In this document: piece after piece, positions 23,681-32,182 of the stretch
Position numbering within the stretch: the stretch's first letter is position 1
Layout: every line of letters begins with the position of its first letter
Source: Syntrophaceticus sp050949745
GTDB lineage: Bacteria; Bacillota; DSM-12270; Thermacetogeniales; Thermacetogeniaceae
NCBI GenBank assembly: GCA_050949745.1
Contig: JBMNGF010000006.1
Location: 1-36,813, forward strand
Length of the DNA: 36,813 nucleotides
Reading direction: 5' to 3'
The notes under the pieces: model-generated
The model's input: the letters and a program-made list of their open reading frames with translations, nothing else
The model's database searches: none
What the model was told of the DNA's origin: nothing
Translations under genes and position numbers: made by a program

Positions 23681-24170
23681 AATCCCTAATCCGCCTTATG
23701 TCATTAAATTCCCGCATATTAAGCAAAGTTAAATCATACTGCTTACAGATGATAAGCAACAGGAGCAACAAAGCATATTCAGGTAGTGGGAATAATAACC
23801 TCAAGTGCAGATTCGACATTATTTGCTTGATAGTAATTCCGGTCAATTCCACGAACGTTAAGATATAAGCGGTTTCGGTAATACCAATAACAATCGCCCC
23901 TATACCGGAAGCAATAATCGCTGAAAGGACATCTATTTTACATATTAAGACAATAAGTACAGCCACTACCGGCAGCACAATGAGGATGTTACTCCCTAAA
24001 GCTAATGGTAATGATCTCACTACAGCCCCGATCAATCCCCCAAGGACCCCGATCAGCAGCACATCTTTTAATTTTGCCTCATACCCAGTCAAAACCAAAG
24101 CCAAGGCAACCATTATAGCTGTTTCTGGTATACCCTGGAAAATAATTATAGGCATGCTGACATTATCCAC
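23670..24170 (-). CDS. Polytopic membrane protein, probable sensor module for the kinase
   Basis: 166 residues with about five hydrophobic segments and a charged C-terminus (EFNDIRRIRDYEK). It overlaps the kinase gene by 11 bases, so the two are co-translated. In AgrC- or citrate-type kinases the sensor helices are fused to the kinase; here the extra helices are a separate protein. It resembles the N-terminal membrane part of such receptors, but I cannot name the family. The proposed start is GTG at 24170 with AGAGG upstream; ATG at 24155 is an alternative. Confidence 0.6.
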   Translation of the reverse strand: MDNVSMPIIIFQGIPETAIMVALALVLTGYEAKLKDVLLIGVLGGLIGAVVRSLPLALGSNILIVLPVVAVLIVLICKIDVLSAIIASGIGAIVIGITETAYILTFVELTGITIKQIMSNLHLRLLFPLPEYALLLLLLIICKQYDLTLLNMREFNDIRRIRDYEK

Positions 24171-24313
24171 TTGAAGCGCCTCTCTGTAGATAAATTCGCC
24201 AAAATAATTGCTAATAACCCTTTAATAGACTATTCAATTCTTTTTTAGCTTTTTCCTGCAAATGAGGTCAAAATTTTGTATTTTTCGAAAAATTATAATA
24301 AATGCACCCCTTT

Positions 24314-24643
24314 TTACATACCGAAAAAATTATAGAGAAAAGCCATCGTTCCAATACCCACCAGCAAAGTGATGAATAGATCTTTGGTCTTTACTGCCAC
24401 TGCAATGGTAGGCAAAAATGCCCACATATAAATATTCTGTACGCTGACATCAATCTTCCCCTGGGGAGCAAGGACACTTATTGCTGTCAGCCCCCCTAAT
24501 ACCGCTGGAGCTACAAAGGACAGCCATTCCTTGACAACATCAGGAAATTCATATCGTGAAAATAATGCCACCGGAAAAATACGTGGTGTGAGGCTGACTA
24601 TGGATACACCAATGATCATCAGCCAAATGCTAGTGTCGTCCAT
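24314..24643 (-). CDS. azlD: AzlD family branched-chain amino acid export subunit
   Basis: 109 residues with three to four hydrophobic helices. VSLTPRIFPVALFSRYEFPD is the typical AzlD segment, and SFVAPAVLGGLTAIS follows. AzlD works with AzlC to export branched-chain amino acids or analogues. It overlaps azlC by 14 bases, the usual arrangement. Confidence 0.9.
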   Translation of the reverse strand: MDDTSIWLMIIGVSIVSLTPRIFPVALFSRYEFPDVVKEWLSFVAPAVLGGLTAISVLAPQGKIDVSVQNIYMWAFLPTIAVAVKTKDLFITLLVGIGTMAFLYNFFGM

Positions 24644-25337
24644 TAATGATCACCCCTAAAGTTGCACCAATTATAGTAGCAATAATAATATTGGAAAGGT
24701 TATCCATAGTCGATGGAGCCAAATATCCTATGATCAGACAGACCACTGCTGTAAACACCGCAACAAAGATATCTGTTCTTCTCTTGATCATCATGACCAG
24801 CAAACAGATATACATAGCGGGCAGGGCAAATCCCAATCCCAGCCGGTCTGTATCTGGGATAAAGCCACCTAAAACCGCTCCTAATAAAGTGCTGCATATC
24901 CAGCCTAGATGAGAGGTCAGGTTTAAGCCAGCCATATAGGACGCTGTAGCCTCACGATCCTGGTAGTGATTCATGGCTACGGCGTAGGTTTCGTCGGTCA
25001 AACCGTAGGAGAGCAAACTTGCAGTTAACGGCTTCACCCGATCCTTTAAGAAAGGAACTGTTGAGGTAGAAAAAAGCAGATACCTCAAATTAACCAGAAC
25101 ATTGGCCATTATAATAGTAATCATTGCTCCCCCTGCCTGCATAATTCCGATCGCTATATACTGGCCGGCACCTGTAAAACAGAGTACTGACATCATGGTT
25201 GCCTGAGCCACCGACATTCCCGTCTCTATAGCCAGTACTCCGAACGCAAACCCCAGCGGAAGATATCCCAGTACTATTGGAATAGCTTCTTTTATGCCTT
25301 GCTTCAATTCATTTTGCTGTATTGCTTTTTGCTGCAT
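24630..25337 (-). CDS. azlC: AzlC family branched-chain amino acid exporter
   Basis: 235 residues. KEAIPIVLGYLPLGFAFGV near residue 15 and SVLCFTGAGQYIAIG are AzlC signatures; YGLTDETYAVA is the conserved mid-protein motif. Several helices follow. The start at 25337 has no strong Shine-Dalgarno, and AAGGTGGTAGGCAA lies just upstream. A strong terminator stands in the leader at 25414-25458, which suggests regulation by attenuation. Confidence 0.92.
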   Translation of the reverse strand: MQQKAIQQNELKQGIKEAIPIVLGYLPLGFAFGVLAIETGMSVAQATMMSVLCFTGAGQYIAIGIMQAGGAMITIIMANVLVNLRYLLFSTSTVPFLKDRVKPLTASLLSYGLTDETYAVAMNHYQDREATASYMAGLNLTSHLGWICSTLLGAVLGGFIPDTDRLGLGFALPAMYICLLVMMIKRRTDIFVAVFTAVVCLIIGYLAPSTMDNLSNIIIATIIGATLGVIINGRH

Positions 25338-25413
25338 TTGCCTACCACCTTCCCCTGCCCAAACATTCTGTTTCCTCTATTCTCACTTCCAAACCTCCCG
25401 CTTCACACCTCTC

Positions 25414-25458
25414 AAAAAAAAGCAGCCAGCCACCGTTGATAACCGGAAAACTGGCCGC
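25414..25458 (-). terminator. Intrinsic terminator in the azlC leader
   Basis: On the minus strand GCGGCCAG (25458-25451) pairs with CTGGCTGC (25429-25422), with an inner CCG/CGG stem, and then eight T residues (25421-25414). It sits 77 bases before azlC. Nothing on this strand upstream is a clear gene, so it may be an attenuator of azlCD. I did not find a T-box GGTGGNACCGCG sequence. Confidence 0.75.
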
Positions 25459-25504
25459 ACAAAAAATGAATAGTCTGAAAACAAGAATATAATTTATATA
25501 GTTT

Positions 25505-25636
25505 CTAGACAAAGCAGCAGATTCCTTCCCTGTAAAAGCGATAATCGCCAGCGTACTCTTACCAACCGGTGTTTATCATGTTCGCTCGAACCCTAACATA
25601 TTCTAAACCTCGCTTGGTCTTCTTCTTTTCTTCCAT
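25505..25636 (-). other. Small open stretch with one internal stop, possible pseudogene or structured leader
   Basis: From ATG at 25636 the frame reads MEEKKKTKRGLEYVRVRANM, INTGW, then TAA, then EYAGDYRFYREGICCFV and TAG at 25505. The 44-codon block has protein-like composition on both sides of the stop. There is no good ribosome binding site. It lies upstream of the azlC leader terminator on the same strand. It could be a decayed small gene or part of a leader RNA. I do not know its family. Confidence 0.35.
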
Positions 25637-25689
25637 AATATAGCTGTAGAGATAACAACAATAAAAGTGCTACTCCTCTAAAATATTTA

Positions 25690-25747
25690 GTTGACGCGTT
25701 AACCACCCTCATATATACTTTGGAATATATTCAGTTAACACATTAAC
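25690..25747 (+). promoter_or_regulatory. Promoter with two operator-like palindromes upstream of MMPL gene
   Basis: TTGACG (25691-25696) and TATACT (25714-25719) are spaced by 17 bases, a near-consensus housekeeping promoter. GTTGACGCGTTAAC (25690-25703) overlaps the -35 box, and GTTAACACATTAAC (25734-25747) lies just after the expected start point. Both are near-palindromes of one consensus, GTTRACRCRTTAAC. The MarR-type regulator at 29733 is the obvious candidate ligand, so autoregulated repression is inferred. Confidence 0.75.
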
Positions 25748-25802
25748 CTTTATATCTTGCAGGCAAGCCTTTAGGCAATGCCCAAAAGGAGCGGTGATAT
25801 GA

Positions 25803-27896
25803 TTGTGGAGATGGAGTAACTTTGTCGTCAAGCATAGAAAACTACTGCTGATTATTGCCTCCATTCTATTGATACCTGCTTTCATCGGTTATTTACAGAC
25901 CCAAATAAATTACGATGTGACAACCTATCTGCCTGATCATTTGAGTTCCAAGCAGGGGCAAGATATTTTGGAAAATGAATTCCATATCGCCGCCAATGTT
26001 TTTGTCATGGTTGAAGGCCAGGAACCCTACCAGGTTGCCCAACTAAAAGAAGAACTACAAAAAGTGAATGGCGTGGAAAAAGCCAGCTCACTGGATGATA
26101 TGTATCACCCAAGTGTCCCCTCTTTTTATATTCCTTCAGAGGTCCGACAGAACTTTGAGAGCGGTAATGCCTCGATTATCCAGGTCCAGTTCATCAACAA
26201 CTCCATATCCCCTGTAACACAGGAAGCGGTAGCTGAGATACGCCAAATAGCCGGCTCTGAGGCGGCTATCAGCGGATTTCCTGCAATCCTGCTGGATTTA
26301 AATGACATCTTTTCTTCAGAACTGTATCTTTATGTTATTATAGCTGTGTCCGCCATCTTTATTGTTTTATCCTTGGCTACCAAGTCCATTATACAGCCTA
26401 TCCTGCTGTTATTAGCAGTGGGATTTTCGGTTATATATAATATGGGAACCAACGCTTTTACGGGATCTGTTTCCTACATTACCCAGTCTATAGCAGCAGT
26501 TTTACAATTGGCTGTCACTATGGATTATGGCATCTTCCTGATCCACCGCTTCGAAGACGAACAGAAAAACCATAATGACCCTGAGCAGGCCATGACAATT
26601 GCCCTTTCCCGTACTGCCACTGCCATCACCTCCAGTGCAGGAACAACTGTTGCTGGTTTTTTGGCACTGACTGCAATGCAGTTCGGCCTGGGATACGATA
26701 TGGGCTTGGTTCTGGCCAAAGGTGTTATCTTCAGCCTACTCTCCATACTGATCTTGTTGCCTGGGCTGATCTTAATTTTCCAAAAATATATTGAACGCTA
26801 CCAACATCGGGTCCTGCTTCCTAGTTTCGCCAAGGTCGCGCAACTGGTGGTCAACAAGCGGGCAGCATTCCTTATTCTCTTTGTAGTACTCCTGCTGCCA
26901 TCATTTATTTTAAAAGATCAGGTAGGTGTCTTTTATAGTATAGAAAAAGGCCTTTCCAAAGAGGTCCCAGCGATCGCCGATGCAGAGCGCTTAAGGGAAA
27001 AGCATGGAGTTGCAGAAGTCGTCTATGTTATCTACGAAGATGAAGGTTTGACTACAGAAGAGCAACTTACAGAGAGCCTTAAAAACATTCCTGAGGTAAA
27101 GTCAGTCAACTCCTTTGTTGGGCTCACCGGAGCTCATATTCCTGAGGAATTTATCCCCGATGATGTAAGATCACAATTTCGCAGTGGCGGCTACGCCTAT
27201 AGCGCAGTACAACTGAGCACCGGAGAGGCTGACAGCAGAACCGATGCCGCTTTGAACCAAATTAGAGAAACAGCTAACTCACTATACGACAATGTCTATC
27301 TATGCGGTGAAGCCGCTTCAACCCAAGATTTAAGAAACCTTACCAATAGTGACCTAGTCAGAGTAAACATGTTTTCAGTTTTGGCTATTGCAGGTATCAT
27401 CGCTATCGCCTTTACTTCGCTGACACTGCCCATTATTCTGGTTTTAGCAATTCAATTTGCCATCTGGGTAAACTTATCCTGGGCATACCTGGTCGGTATT
27501 GAACTCTATTTTGTAACATACCTAGTGCTTGGCTCAGTGCAGCTGGGAGCAACAGTGGACTATGCCATCCTCCTCACCAATAAATATAAAGAGGCGCTCC
27601 AGGTAAAACCACCAAAAGAGGCCATGCGCCTAGCAGTAGAGAGCAGCGGACGCTCCATTCTTACCAGTTCGCTGACACTCACAGTCGCTACCCTAGCGGT
27701 TGCTGCTGTTTCTAAGATAAAAATGGCCGGACAGGTGTGCGGTATGCTGGGAGCAGGTGCCTTTATCAGCATGCTCACCATCATTTTCATCCTGCCCTCA
27801 CTTCTCTTGTTGTGCAACAAACTGATCAGACGTACAACCTGGAAATGGCCGCAGGCTGTAAAAGAAGAAGGGGTTGATTCCGATATCCACTGTTAA
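25803..27896 (+). CDS. MMPL/RND-family membrane transporter
   Basis: 697 residues in two similar halves, each with one helix, a large extracellular domain and five further helices. The RND proton-relay motifs are present twice: AVTMDYGIFLIHRFEDE in half one and GATVDYAILLTNKYKEA in half two. Such proteins export lipids, drugs or toxic compounds. The start is TTG at 25803, with AAAGGAG 12 bases upstream. Its neighbours are an exported coiled-coil protein and a MarR regulator, so it is probably a regulated efflux system. Confidence 0.9.
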   Translation: MWRWSNFVVKHRKLLLIIASILLIPAFIGYLQTQINYDVTTYLPDHLSSKQGQDILENEFHIAANVFVMVEGQEPYQVAQLKEELQKVNGVEKASSLDDMYHPSVPSFYIPSEVRQNFESGNASIIQVQFINNSISPVTQEAVAEIRQIAGSEAAISGFPAILLDLNDIFSSELYLYVIIAVSAIFIVLSLATKSIIQPILLLLAVGFSVIYNMGTNAFTGSVSYITQSIAAVLQLAVTMDYGIFLIHRFEDEQKNHNDPEQAMTIALSRTATAITSSAGTTVAGFLALTAMQFGLGYDMGLVLAKGVIFSLLSILILLPGLILIFQKYIERYQHRVLLPSFAKVAQLVVNKRAAFLILFVVLLLPSFILKDQVGVFYSIEKGLSKEVPAIADAERLREKHGVAEVVYVIYEDEGLTTEEQLTESLKNIPEVKSVNSFVGLTGAHIPEEFIPDDVRSQFRSGGYAYSAVQLSTGEADSRTDAALNQIRETANSLYDNVYLCGEAASTQDLRNLTNSDLVRVNMFSVLAIAGIIAIAFTSLTLPIILVLAIQFAIWVNLSWAYLVGIELYFVTYLVLGSVQLGATVDYAILLTNKYKEALQVKPPKEAMRLAVESSGRSILTSSLTLTVATLAVAAVSKIKMAGQVCGMLGAGAFISMLTIIFILPSLLLLCNKLIRRTTWKWPQAVKEEGVDSDIHC

Positions 27897-27974
27897 CAAC
27901 CGGATTTTAAGCTGGAGTATAGCTGACCTGAACATATATTTAGTGAAGATGATAATCCAAAGGAGGAGAGACCT

Positions 27975-29543
27975 GTGAAAAAATGTTTTCTCACCCTGTT
28001 GCTAGCGTTACTTTTGGTTTTCCCCTACCCAGCTCAAGCTGCGGTGGAGAAGAATGAAACAGTCTATGGCCTACTGGCCAATAACGGCACAGTCAAAGAG
28101 GTGCAGGTCGTTAACTGGGCACATGGTACCCCTGACGGTGAAGCATGGACAGACTATGGCAGCTACAATGAGATTAAAAACAGCGTTTCCAGCATCAAAC
28201 CTAAGATTGATGGAGACCGTCTGATCTGGCCATCCTCTGCCTTCCAGAGAAATGAGTTATTCTACCAGGGTGTTACAGATAAAAAACTGCCATTTAACGT
28301 CACCATTGACTACACCCTGAATGGTGAGCAGATCAAAGCGGAAGACATCGCCGGAAAAGACGGTAACTTGAAGATCCACATTCACCTGGAAAACCTGACA
28401 GGGCAAGAAGTTCTGCTTTCATACCAAGGAGTGCGGAACAAACAATTATCAGCAAAAAAGAACCTGTACACACCTTTTGTGTTTCAGATTTCCACCTCTT
28501 TACCAACAGATAAATTTAAAAATATTAAGAGTGATGGCGCCAACCAGGTAGTTGTCGGAGATGAAATTCAAGTAGCCTGGATTTCGTTTCCTTTCCCTAC
28601 ATCAGACATCAGCCTGGAGATGCAAGGGAAAGATATTGAGCTTAACCCTTTTGATATTAGTGTTCTTCCACTCTATGGCGTCTCCATATCCGGATTAGAC
28701 ATAGCAGGTAAATTTGGCGGATTAAATCAAATGCTGGATGGCCTCGGCCAACTGGATAGCTCGCTGAATATGATGGGAACCGCAGCCCAGGAAATACAGC
28801 AAAACCAGGAAAAGATAGCTGACGGCTGCAGCCAGGTAGCTGATGGCCTTGGGGAACTGGACCAGGGCGTGCAAAAGGCTTATGAGGGGTCTGAACTGCT
28901 TGCTGGTGGAGTGGATCAACTGCGTAAGCAGCTAACACAGCAGCTGATTGAAGCAAATGAGCAGCTAGAACAGCAGACCCAGGGCTTGATCGGACAGCTA
29001 ATGCTGCTTAAACAAGATATACCTACAGAAAACTATGTGGCCCAGATGCGTATTGATGCACTGATAGATGGCCTTAGCCATTCAAGCAATGACATTCCTG
29101 AAGAAATTAACCAGCTGGCTCAGCTTGCTGATGCTGCCAACCAACTCAACAGCGGCCTGGAAATGATCCATCAGGGCACTCAAGAACTTGCCCAGCAGAC
29201 ACCACAGCTAAGCGAAGGGATGAAGGAACTGGCCAAGGGCCAGGGACAGCTTGCAGATGGCATCAAAAAAGCAGCAGATGGTCTATCAACAATAACAGAG
29301 GAATCGGGTGGCCATTATAATGAATTAATGCAAGGCCTAGCTGCCGCAGAAGAACTGGAGACTCTGGCAGGTAACTATAAATCTTTTATGGACAACAGCA
29401 ACAACAAGAGCAGCAAGGTACAGTTTCTGCTGCGTACAGAAGGAATCGAAATTCCGGAACAAGCTGAAGAAACCATACCGGAAAAGACAAAAACCACTCC
29501 ATGGGAATCAATTAAAAGCTTTTTTATCAATCTGTTCTCATAA
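27975..29543 (+). CDS. Exported coiled-coil protein partnering an MMPL transporter
   Basis: 522 residues. A signal peptide ends in YPAQA|AVE near residue 23. An N-terminal beta-rich domain (about 25-240) is followed by long helical repeats (about 245-430) with motifs such as ADGLGELDQGVQKAYEGSEL and KGQGQLADGIKKAADGL. These resemble the heptad repeats of YhgE/Pip-type proteins, which are linked to export and phage receptors. The C-terminal end has a weak hydrophobic segment (WESIKSFFINLF). GTG at 27975 has AAAGGAGGAG upstream. It is 78 bases behind the MMPL gene and probably acts as its extracellular adaptor. Confidence 0.72.
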   Translation: MKKCFLTLLLALLLVFPYPAQAAVEKNETVYGLLANNGTVKEVQVVNWAHGTPDGEAWTDYGSYNEIKNSVSSIKPKIDGDRLIWPSSAFQRNELFYQGVTDKKLPFNVTIDYTLNGEQIKAEDIAGKDGNLKIHIHLENLTGQEVLLSYQGVRNKQLSAKKNLYTPFVFQISTSLPTDKFKNIKSDGANQVVVGDEIQVAWISFPFPTSDISLEMQGKDIELNPFDISVLPLYGVSISGLDIAGKFGGLNQMLDGLGQLDSSLNMMGTAAQEIQQNQEKIADGCSQVADGLGELDQGVQKAYEGSELLAGGVDQLRKQLTQQLIEANEQLEQQTQGLIGQLMLLKQDIPTENYVAQMRIDALIDGLSHSSNDIPEEINQLAQLADAANQLNSGLEMIHQGTQELAQQTPQLSEGMKELAKGQGQLADGIKKAADGLSTITEESGGHYNELMQGLAAAEELETLAGNYKSFMDNSNNKSSKVQFLLRTEGIEIPEQAEETIPEKTKTTPWESIKSFFINLFS

Positions 29544-29732
29544 AGACATAATAAATAGTAATGCAGAAACAAACCAGGAAATCCAACCAAAAAAGGACAA
29601 ATCGGAGTATGGCTGTTCGTACCGCCTCACTCCTACAACATCTGTCTTGAATCAAGTTTATGTATATAGTATATATAATGTATATGTATGGCAAAATGGC
29701 TGTTACCTTGTTATGGAAGGGAGTTAATTGCC

Positions 29733-30179
29733 TTGACAAGATTTGAGCTTCTGGTCAGCCTAGCCAGTAGGATCATTCAGAATGGACAGTTATGCATAAT
29801 CAATGCCCTGCAGGAAAAACAACTAGGCAGTGCAGAGGCCAATGTGCTGATGTTCCTCTATGCCAATGGTGACGGAGTAAAACAGGATGACATCGTAACT
29901 GGAGTAGCTGTCAGTAAACCAGCTATTTCCCGCACTGTAATGTCTCTAGAGAAAAAAAGATACCTTATCCGTAAGCAAAGCCAGATTGACAAAAGAGCCT
30001 ATCTGGTATACATGACCGATAAGGCCCGCCGAGAAGAAACCTTTATCCAAAAGCAATACGCCGACCTGGTAACAGCTGCTGCCGCAGGTATCCCTGAAGA
30101 AAAAGTTGATGAATTCATTGAAATTTTTAAACAGGTAGCTGATAATCTAGACAACCACAGAAAGGCTACACTCAAGTAA
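29733..30179 (+). CDS. MarR family transcriptional regulator
   Basis: 148 residues. The winged-helix region reads LGSAEANVLMFLYANG, then VKQDDIVTGVAVSKPAISRT (recognition helix) and VMSLEKKRYLIRKQSQIDKR, the wing with its typical D-x-R sequence. MarR proteins are dimeric repressors released by small ligands. TTG at 29733 follows GGAAGGGAG with proper spacing and gives the usual family length; the ATG at 29688 would add 15 untypical residues. It likely controls the MMPL unit through the palindromes at 25690-25747. A perfect terminator follows. Confidence 0.88.
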   Translation: MTRFELLVSLASRIIQNGQLCIINALQEKQLGSAEANVLMFLYANGDGVKQDDIVTGVAVSKPAISRTVMSLEKKRYLIRKQSQIDKRAYLVYMTDKARREETFIQKQYADLVTAAAAGIPEEKVDEFIEIFKQVADNLDNHRKATLK

Positions 30180-30208
30180 AAGCCAAAAATTCATTTTCAT
30201 CTAATTAC

Positions 30209-30238
30209 AGAACTCCCACTTCTAAAAGTGGGAGTTCT
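30209..30238 (+). terminator. Intrinsic terminator after the MarR gene
   Basis: AGAACTCCCACTT pairs perfectly with AAGTGGGAGTTCT across a CTAA loop, 13 pairs, followed by a T-rich tract. Confidence 0.92.
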
Positions 30239-30261
30239 ACTTTCTGCTTTAGTAATAGAAG

Positions 30262-30319
30262 AGCCCCCACCAGTCCATTGTCAGCTTTAGCTGGACCAGT
30301 CTACGTTTTTTGGGGGACT
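30262..30319. repeat. Long imperfect hairpin with inner cruciform
   Basis: CCCCCA (30264-30269) pairs with TGGGGG (30311-30316), and GTCCA..CAGC pairs with GCTG..GAC inside (30273-30297). It lies between the MarR terminator and the minus-strand EamA-like gene and may terminate the latter. It resembles a REP-type element but no second copy was found in the window. Confidence 0.5.
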
Positions 30320-30366
30320 AATATTTTATAGTTATTTACTATTCCGCTTCTATTGAAATTCCAACA

Positions 30367-30729
30367 TTACCTATTAATGAAAATAACACCACCGATAATC
30401 AGAAAAATGCCAATTATTTTATTTATCGTAAGGGGTTCTTTAAATAGAAAATAAGAATAAAACAGAACCAACACATAACTCAAGCTAGCCATGGGATAAA
30501 CATAACTCAAATTCTCCCTGGATAGCGCCTTTATCCAGGTAATAGAACCTGCCGCATAAAAGACTAGGGCGATTAATACCTGCGGTGTTGACACAATTCT
30601 GGCTAGATCGTGAAAAACTGTCTGTGGAGAACAAAAAACACTCCCCAGCTTGTTCACACCTAATTTCAGAATCATCTGCCCTGTCGCTCCCATAAATACT
30701 GAAAAAAGAACGAGAAAAAAACTTTTCAT
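30367..30729 (-). CDS. EamA/SMR-like small membrane transporter
   Basis: 120 residues with four transmembrane helices. FMGATGQMILKLGVNKLG near the N-terminus and ALSRENLSYVYPMASLSYVL in helix 3 are typical of half-size DMT proteins such as ArnE-like and SMR members. It ends in IIGIFLIIGGVIFINR, the usual last helix. Such proteins work as dimers to move drugs or lipid-linked sugars. ATG at 30729 has AAGGAG upstream. Substrate unknown. Confidence 0.8.
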   Translation of the reverse strand: MKSFFLVLFSVFMGATGQMILKLGVNKLGSVFCSPQTVFHDLARIVSTPQVLIALVFYAAGSITWIKALSRENLSYVYPMASLSYVLVLFYSYFLFKEPLTINKIIGIFLIIGGVIFINR

Positions 30730-30856
30730 CTGGTTAGCTCCTTACGATTAGTAGAGAAATACTCTTCCATACTCTACCACGTATAGGACAAAAATTCCAC
30801 CATTTTAGATAAAAAGCGCTCCTTTTCCATAACGGAAACAAGTCCTATGATGGACA

Positions 30857-31753
30857 CTACAGCCTATTCCAATTATTATGATGTCTCAATGTTTTTTGTG
30901 TCTTTGCGCCCAGATTCAAAACCCATACAACGATCCAACCAAACAAAAAGTTCGAAGTTAGGACCTCAACACAGTGAGCCTTGCTGATCGTTTCAGGCAT
31001 AAATGGGTTCGGCATTAATAGCAATCCCCCCATCAACACTGAATACAACAAAGACACAGCAAGCCCCGCCTCCCACCAAGAACCCTTCATCATACGAATA
31101 ACAGGAAGCGCCAAGACAACCCAGATCAAGGCCCGTAATGCCTGGAAGGGAAGAATCCATGAGGGCATCTCCAGCCCTGTATAAAACTGCTGGAAGGCAT
31201 CCCCCGCCAATGGCAGAAAGACAAACATACCGAAACCAATATAAATAAGCACATAGATAACGGCTAGCAGTGCCAATTTCCAAATCCATTGACCTATGGG
31301 CATCACCAGCCTGTTATTTCGCTCCGGTAAAAAATAATCCCTTCTCTTTATCTTACCAAGCACCAAAACAGCCAGCGGTGCAAATATTATAGCCACAATA
31401 GCTCCCTGCAGAAACAGCTTGGGTATCACCTCTGCCGGAACAATATCCACTAAATATTTAAGAAAAACAACAGTTTCAATCTGGGATAGAAAAGTCATAA
31501 TCCCGAAGAGCACAACAGCAATAGTCAAGACCAGCGGCCACCCGAACCAGCTGGAACGAATAATGGGATAGCTTAAAACAATGCTATAAAGAAAACTAAC
31601 ACCAAGTAGTAACTGTCCTGCAGCAACTGTATCCGCCGACTGCCCTGTATCCGCAAGACCCAAGACCAGAGAAGAAGCAGACATGATGAACATGAATATT
31701 AGTGCTAGTAGAATGATTCTGAAAATATAACTGAGACTGGACCTCCATGCCAT
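30857..31753 (-). CDS. Polytopic membrane protein of unknown function
   Basis: 298 residues with about eight hydrophobic segments and short loops; the largest soluble loop (KIKRRDYFLPERNNRL) is near residue 140. No transport or enzyme motif is recognised. ATG at 31753 has GAGGAGG upstream. It stands alone on the minus strand, 127 bases from the EamA-like gene and back to back with the TPP riboswitch operon. Confidence 0.7.
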   Translation of the reverse strand: MAWRSSLSYIFRIILLALIFMFIMSASSLVLGLADTGQSADTVAAGQLLLGVSFLYSIVLSYPIIRSSWFGWPLVLTIAVVLFGIMTFLSQIETVVFLKYLVDIVPAEVIPKLFLQGAIVAIIFAPLAVLVLGKIKRRDYFLPERNNRLVMPIGQWIWKLALLAVIYVLIYIGFGMFVFLPLAGDAFQQFYTGLEMPSWILPFQALRALIWVVLALPVIRMMKGSWWEAGLAVSLLYSVLMGGLLLMPNPFMPETISKAHCVEVLTSNFLFGWIVVWVLNLGAKTQKTLRHHNNWNRL

Positions 31754-31881
31754 TTCTTTTCCTCCTCGAATATATCAGTCTAAGCCATTTATATAGTTCC
31801 TTGCACCGGCAGCTGATTCCTGCTACAGAAAAAACAGATCTAATCATGATCTGGGTTGGTGCAGAAATAAAATAAGAAAAA

Positions 31882-31890
31882 TGGTATAAT
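31882..31890 (+). promoter_or_regulatory. Extended -10 promoter for the thiamine operon
   Basis: TGGTATAAT is an extended -10 element located about nine bases before the TPP riboswitch. No good -35 at 17 bases is seen, as is common for extended -10 promoters. Confidence 0.6.
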
Positions 31891-31898
31891 TAGCTTCA

Positions 31899-31977
31899 AA
31901 CAGGGGTGCCGTTTAGGCTGAGAGACATTATGTCAACCCTTTGAACCTGATCTGGTTAATACCAGCGGAGGGAGTGA
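31899..31977 (+). ncRNA. TPP (THI-box) riboswitch
   Basis: All conserved parts are in order: GGGGTGCC, GGCTGAGA, the ACCCTTTGAACCTGATCTGG block, TTAATACCAGCG and GGAGGGA. It binds thiamine pyrophosphate. The intrinsic terminator at 31994-32024 follows, so TPP should switch the thiamine-precursor uptake genes off by premature termination. Confidence 0.97.
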
Positions 31978-31993
31978 TCTAAATGATGACTTA

Positions 31994-32029
31994 CAGGCAC
32001 TCCATAACGGTGGAGTGCCTGCTTTTATT
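31994..32029 (+). terminator. Riboswitch-controlled terminator
   Basis: CAGGCACTCCA pairs with TGGAGTGCCTG (31994-32004 and 32011-32021), followed by CTTTTATT. It is the expression platform of the TPP riboswitch. Confidence 0.92.
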
Positions 32030-32182
32030 AAGGAACATTATCCCCCAACAATACTGTCTCAGATAGATTTGCTTACACTGCCCCTTCAGTTTGATGCAGG
32101 GTATAGAAAGAAAGCAGACCTGTGACAGAGGAATGTTTTATTTGTCCAGTTATGTGTGTTTTTTGTGGAAAGGAGAACAGTA

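Noticed and set aside
25338..25690. T-box riboswitch before azlC
   Set aside because: The GGTGGNACCGCG core and its pairing partner are absent.
29640..29690. Promoter in the TATATA-rich stretch before the MarR gene
   Set aside because: TATAAT is present, but no -35 box at suitable distance; the repeats make chance matches likely.
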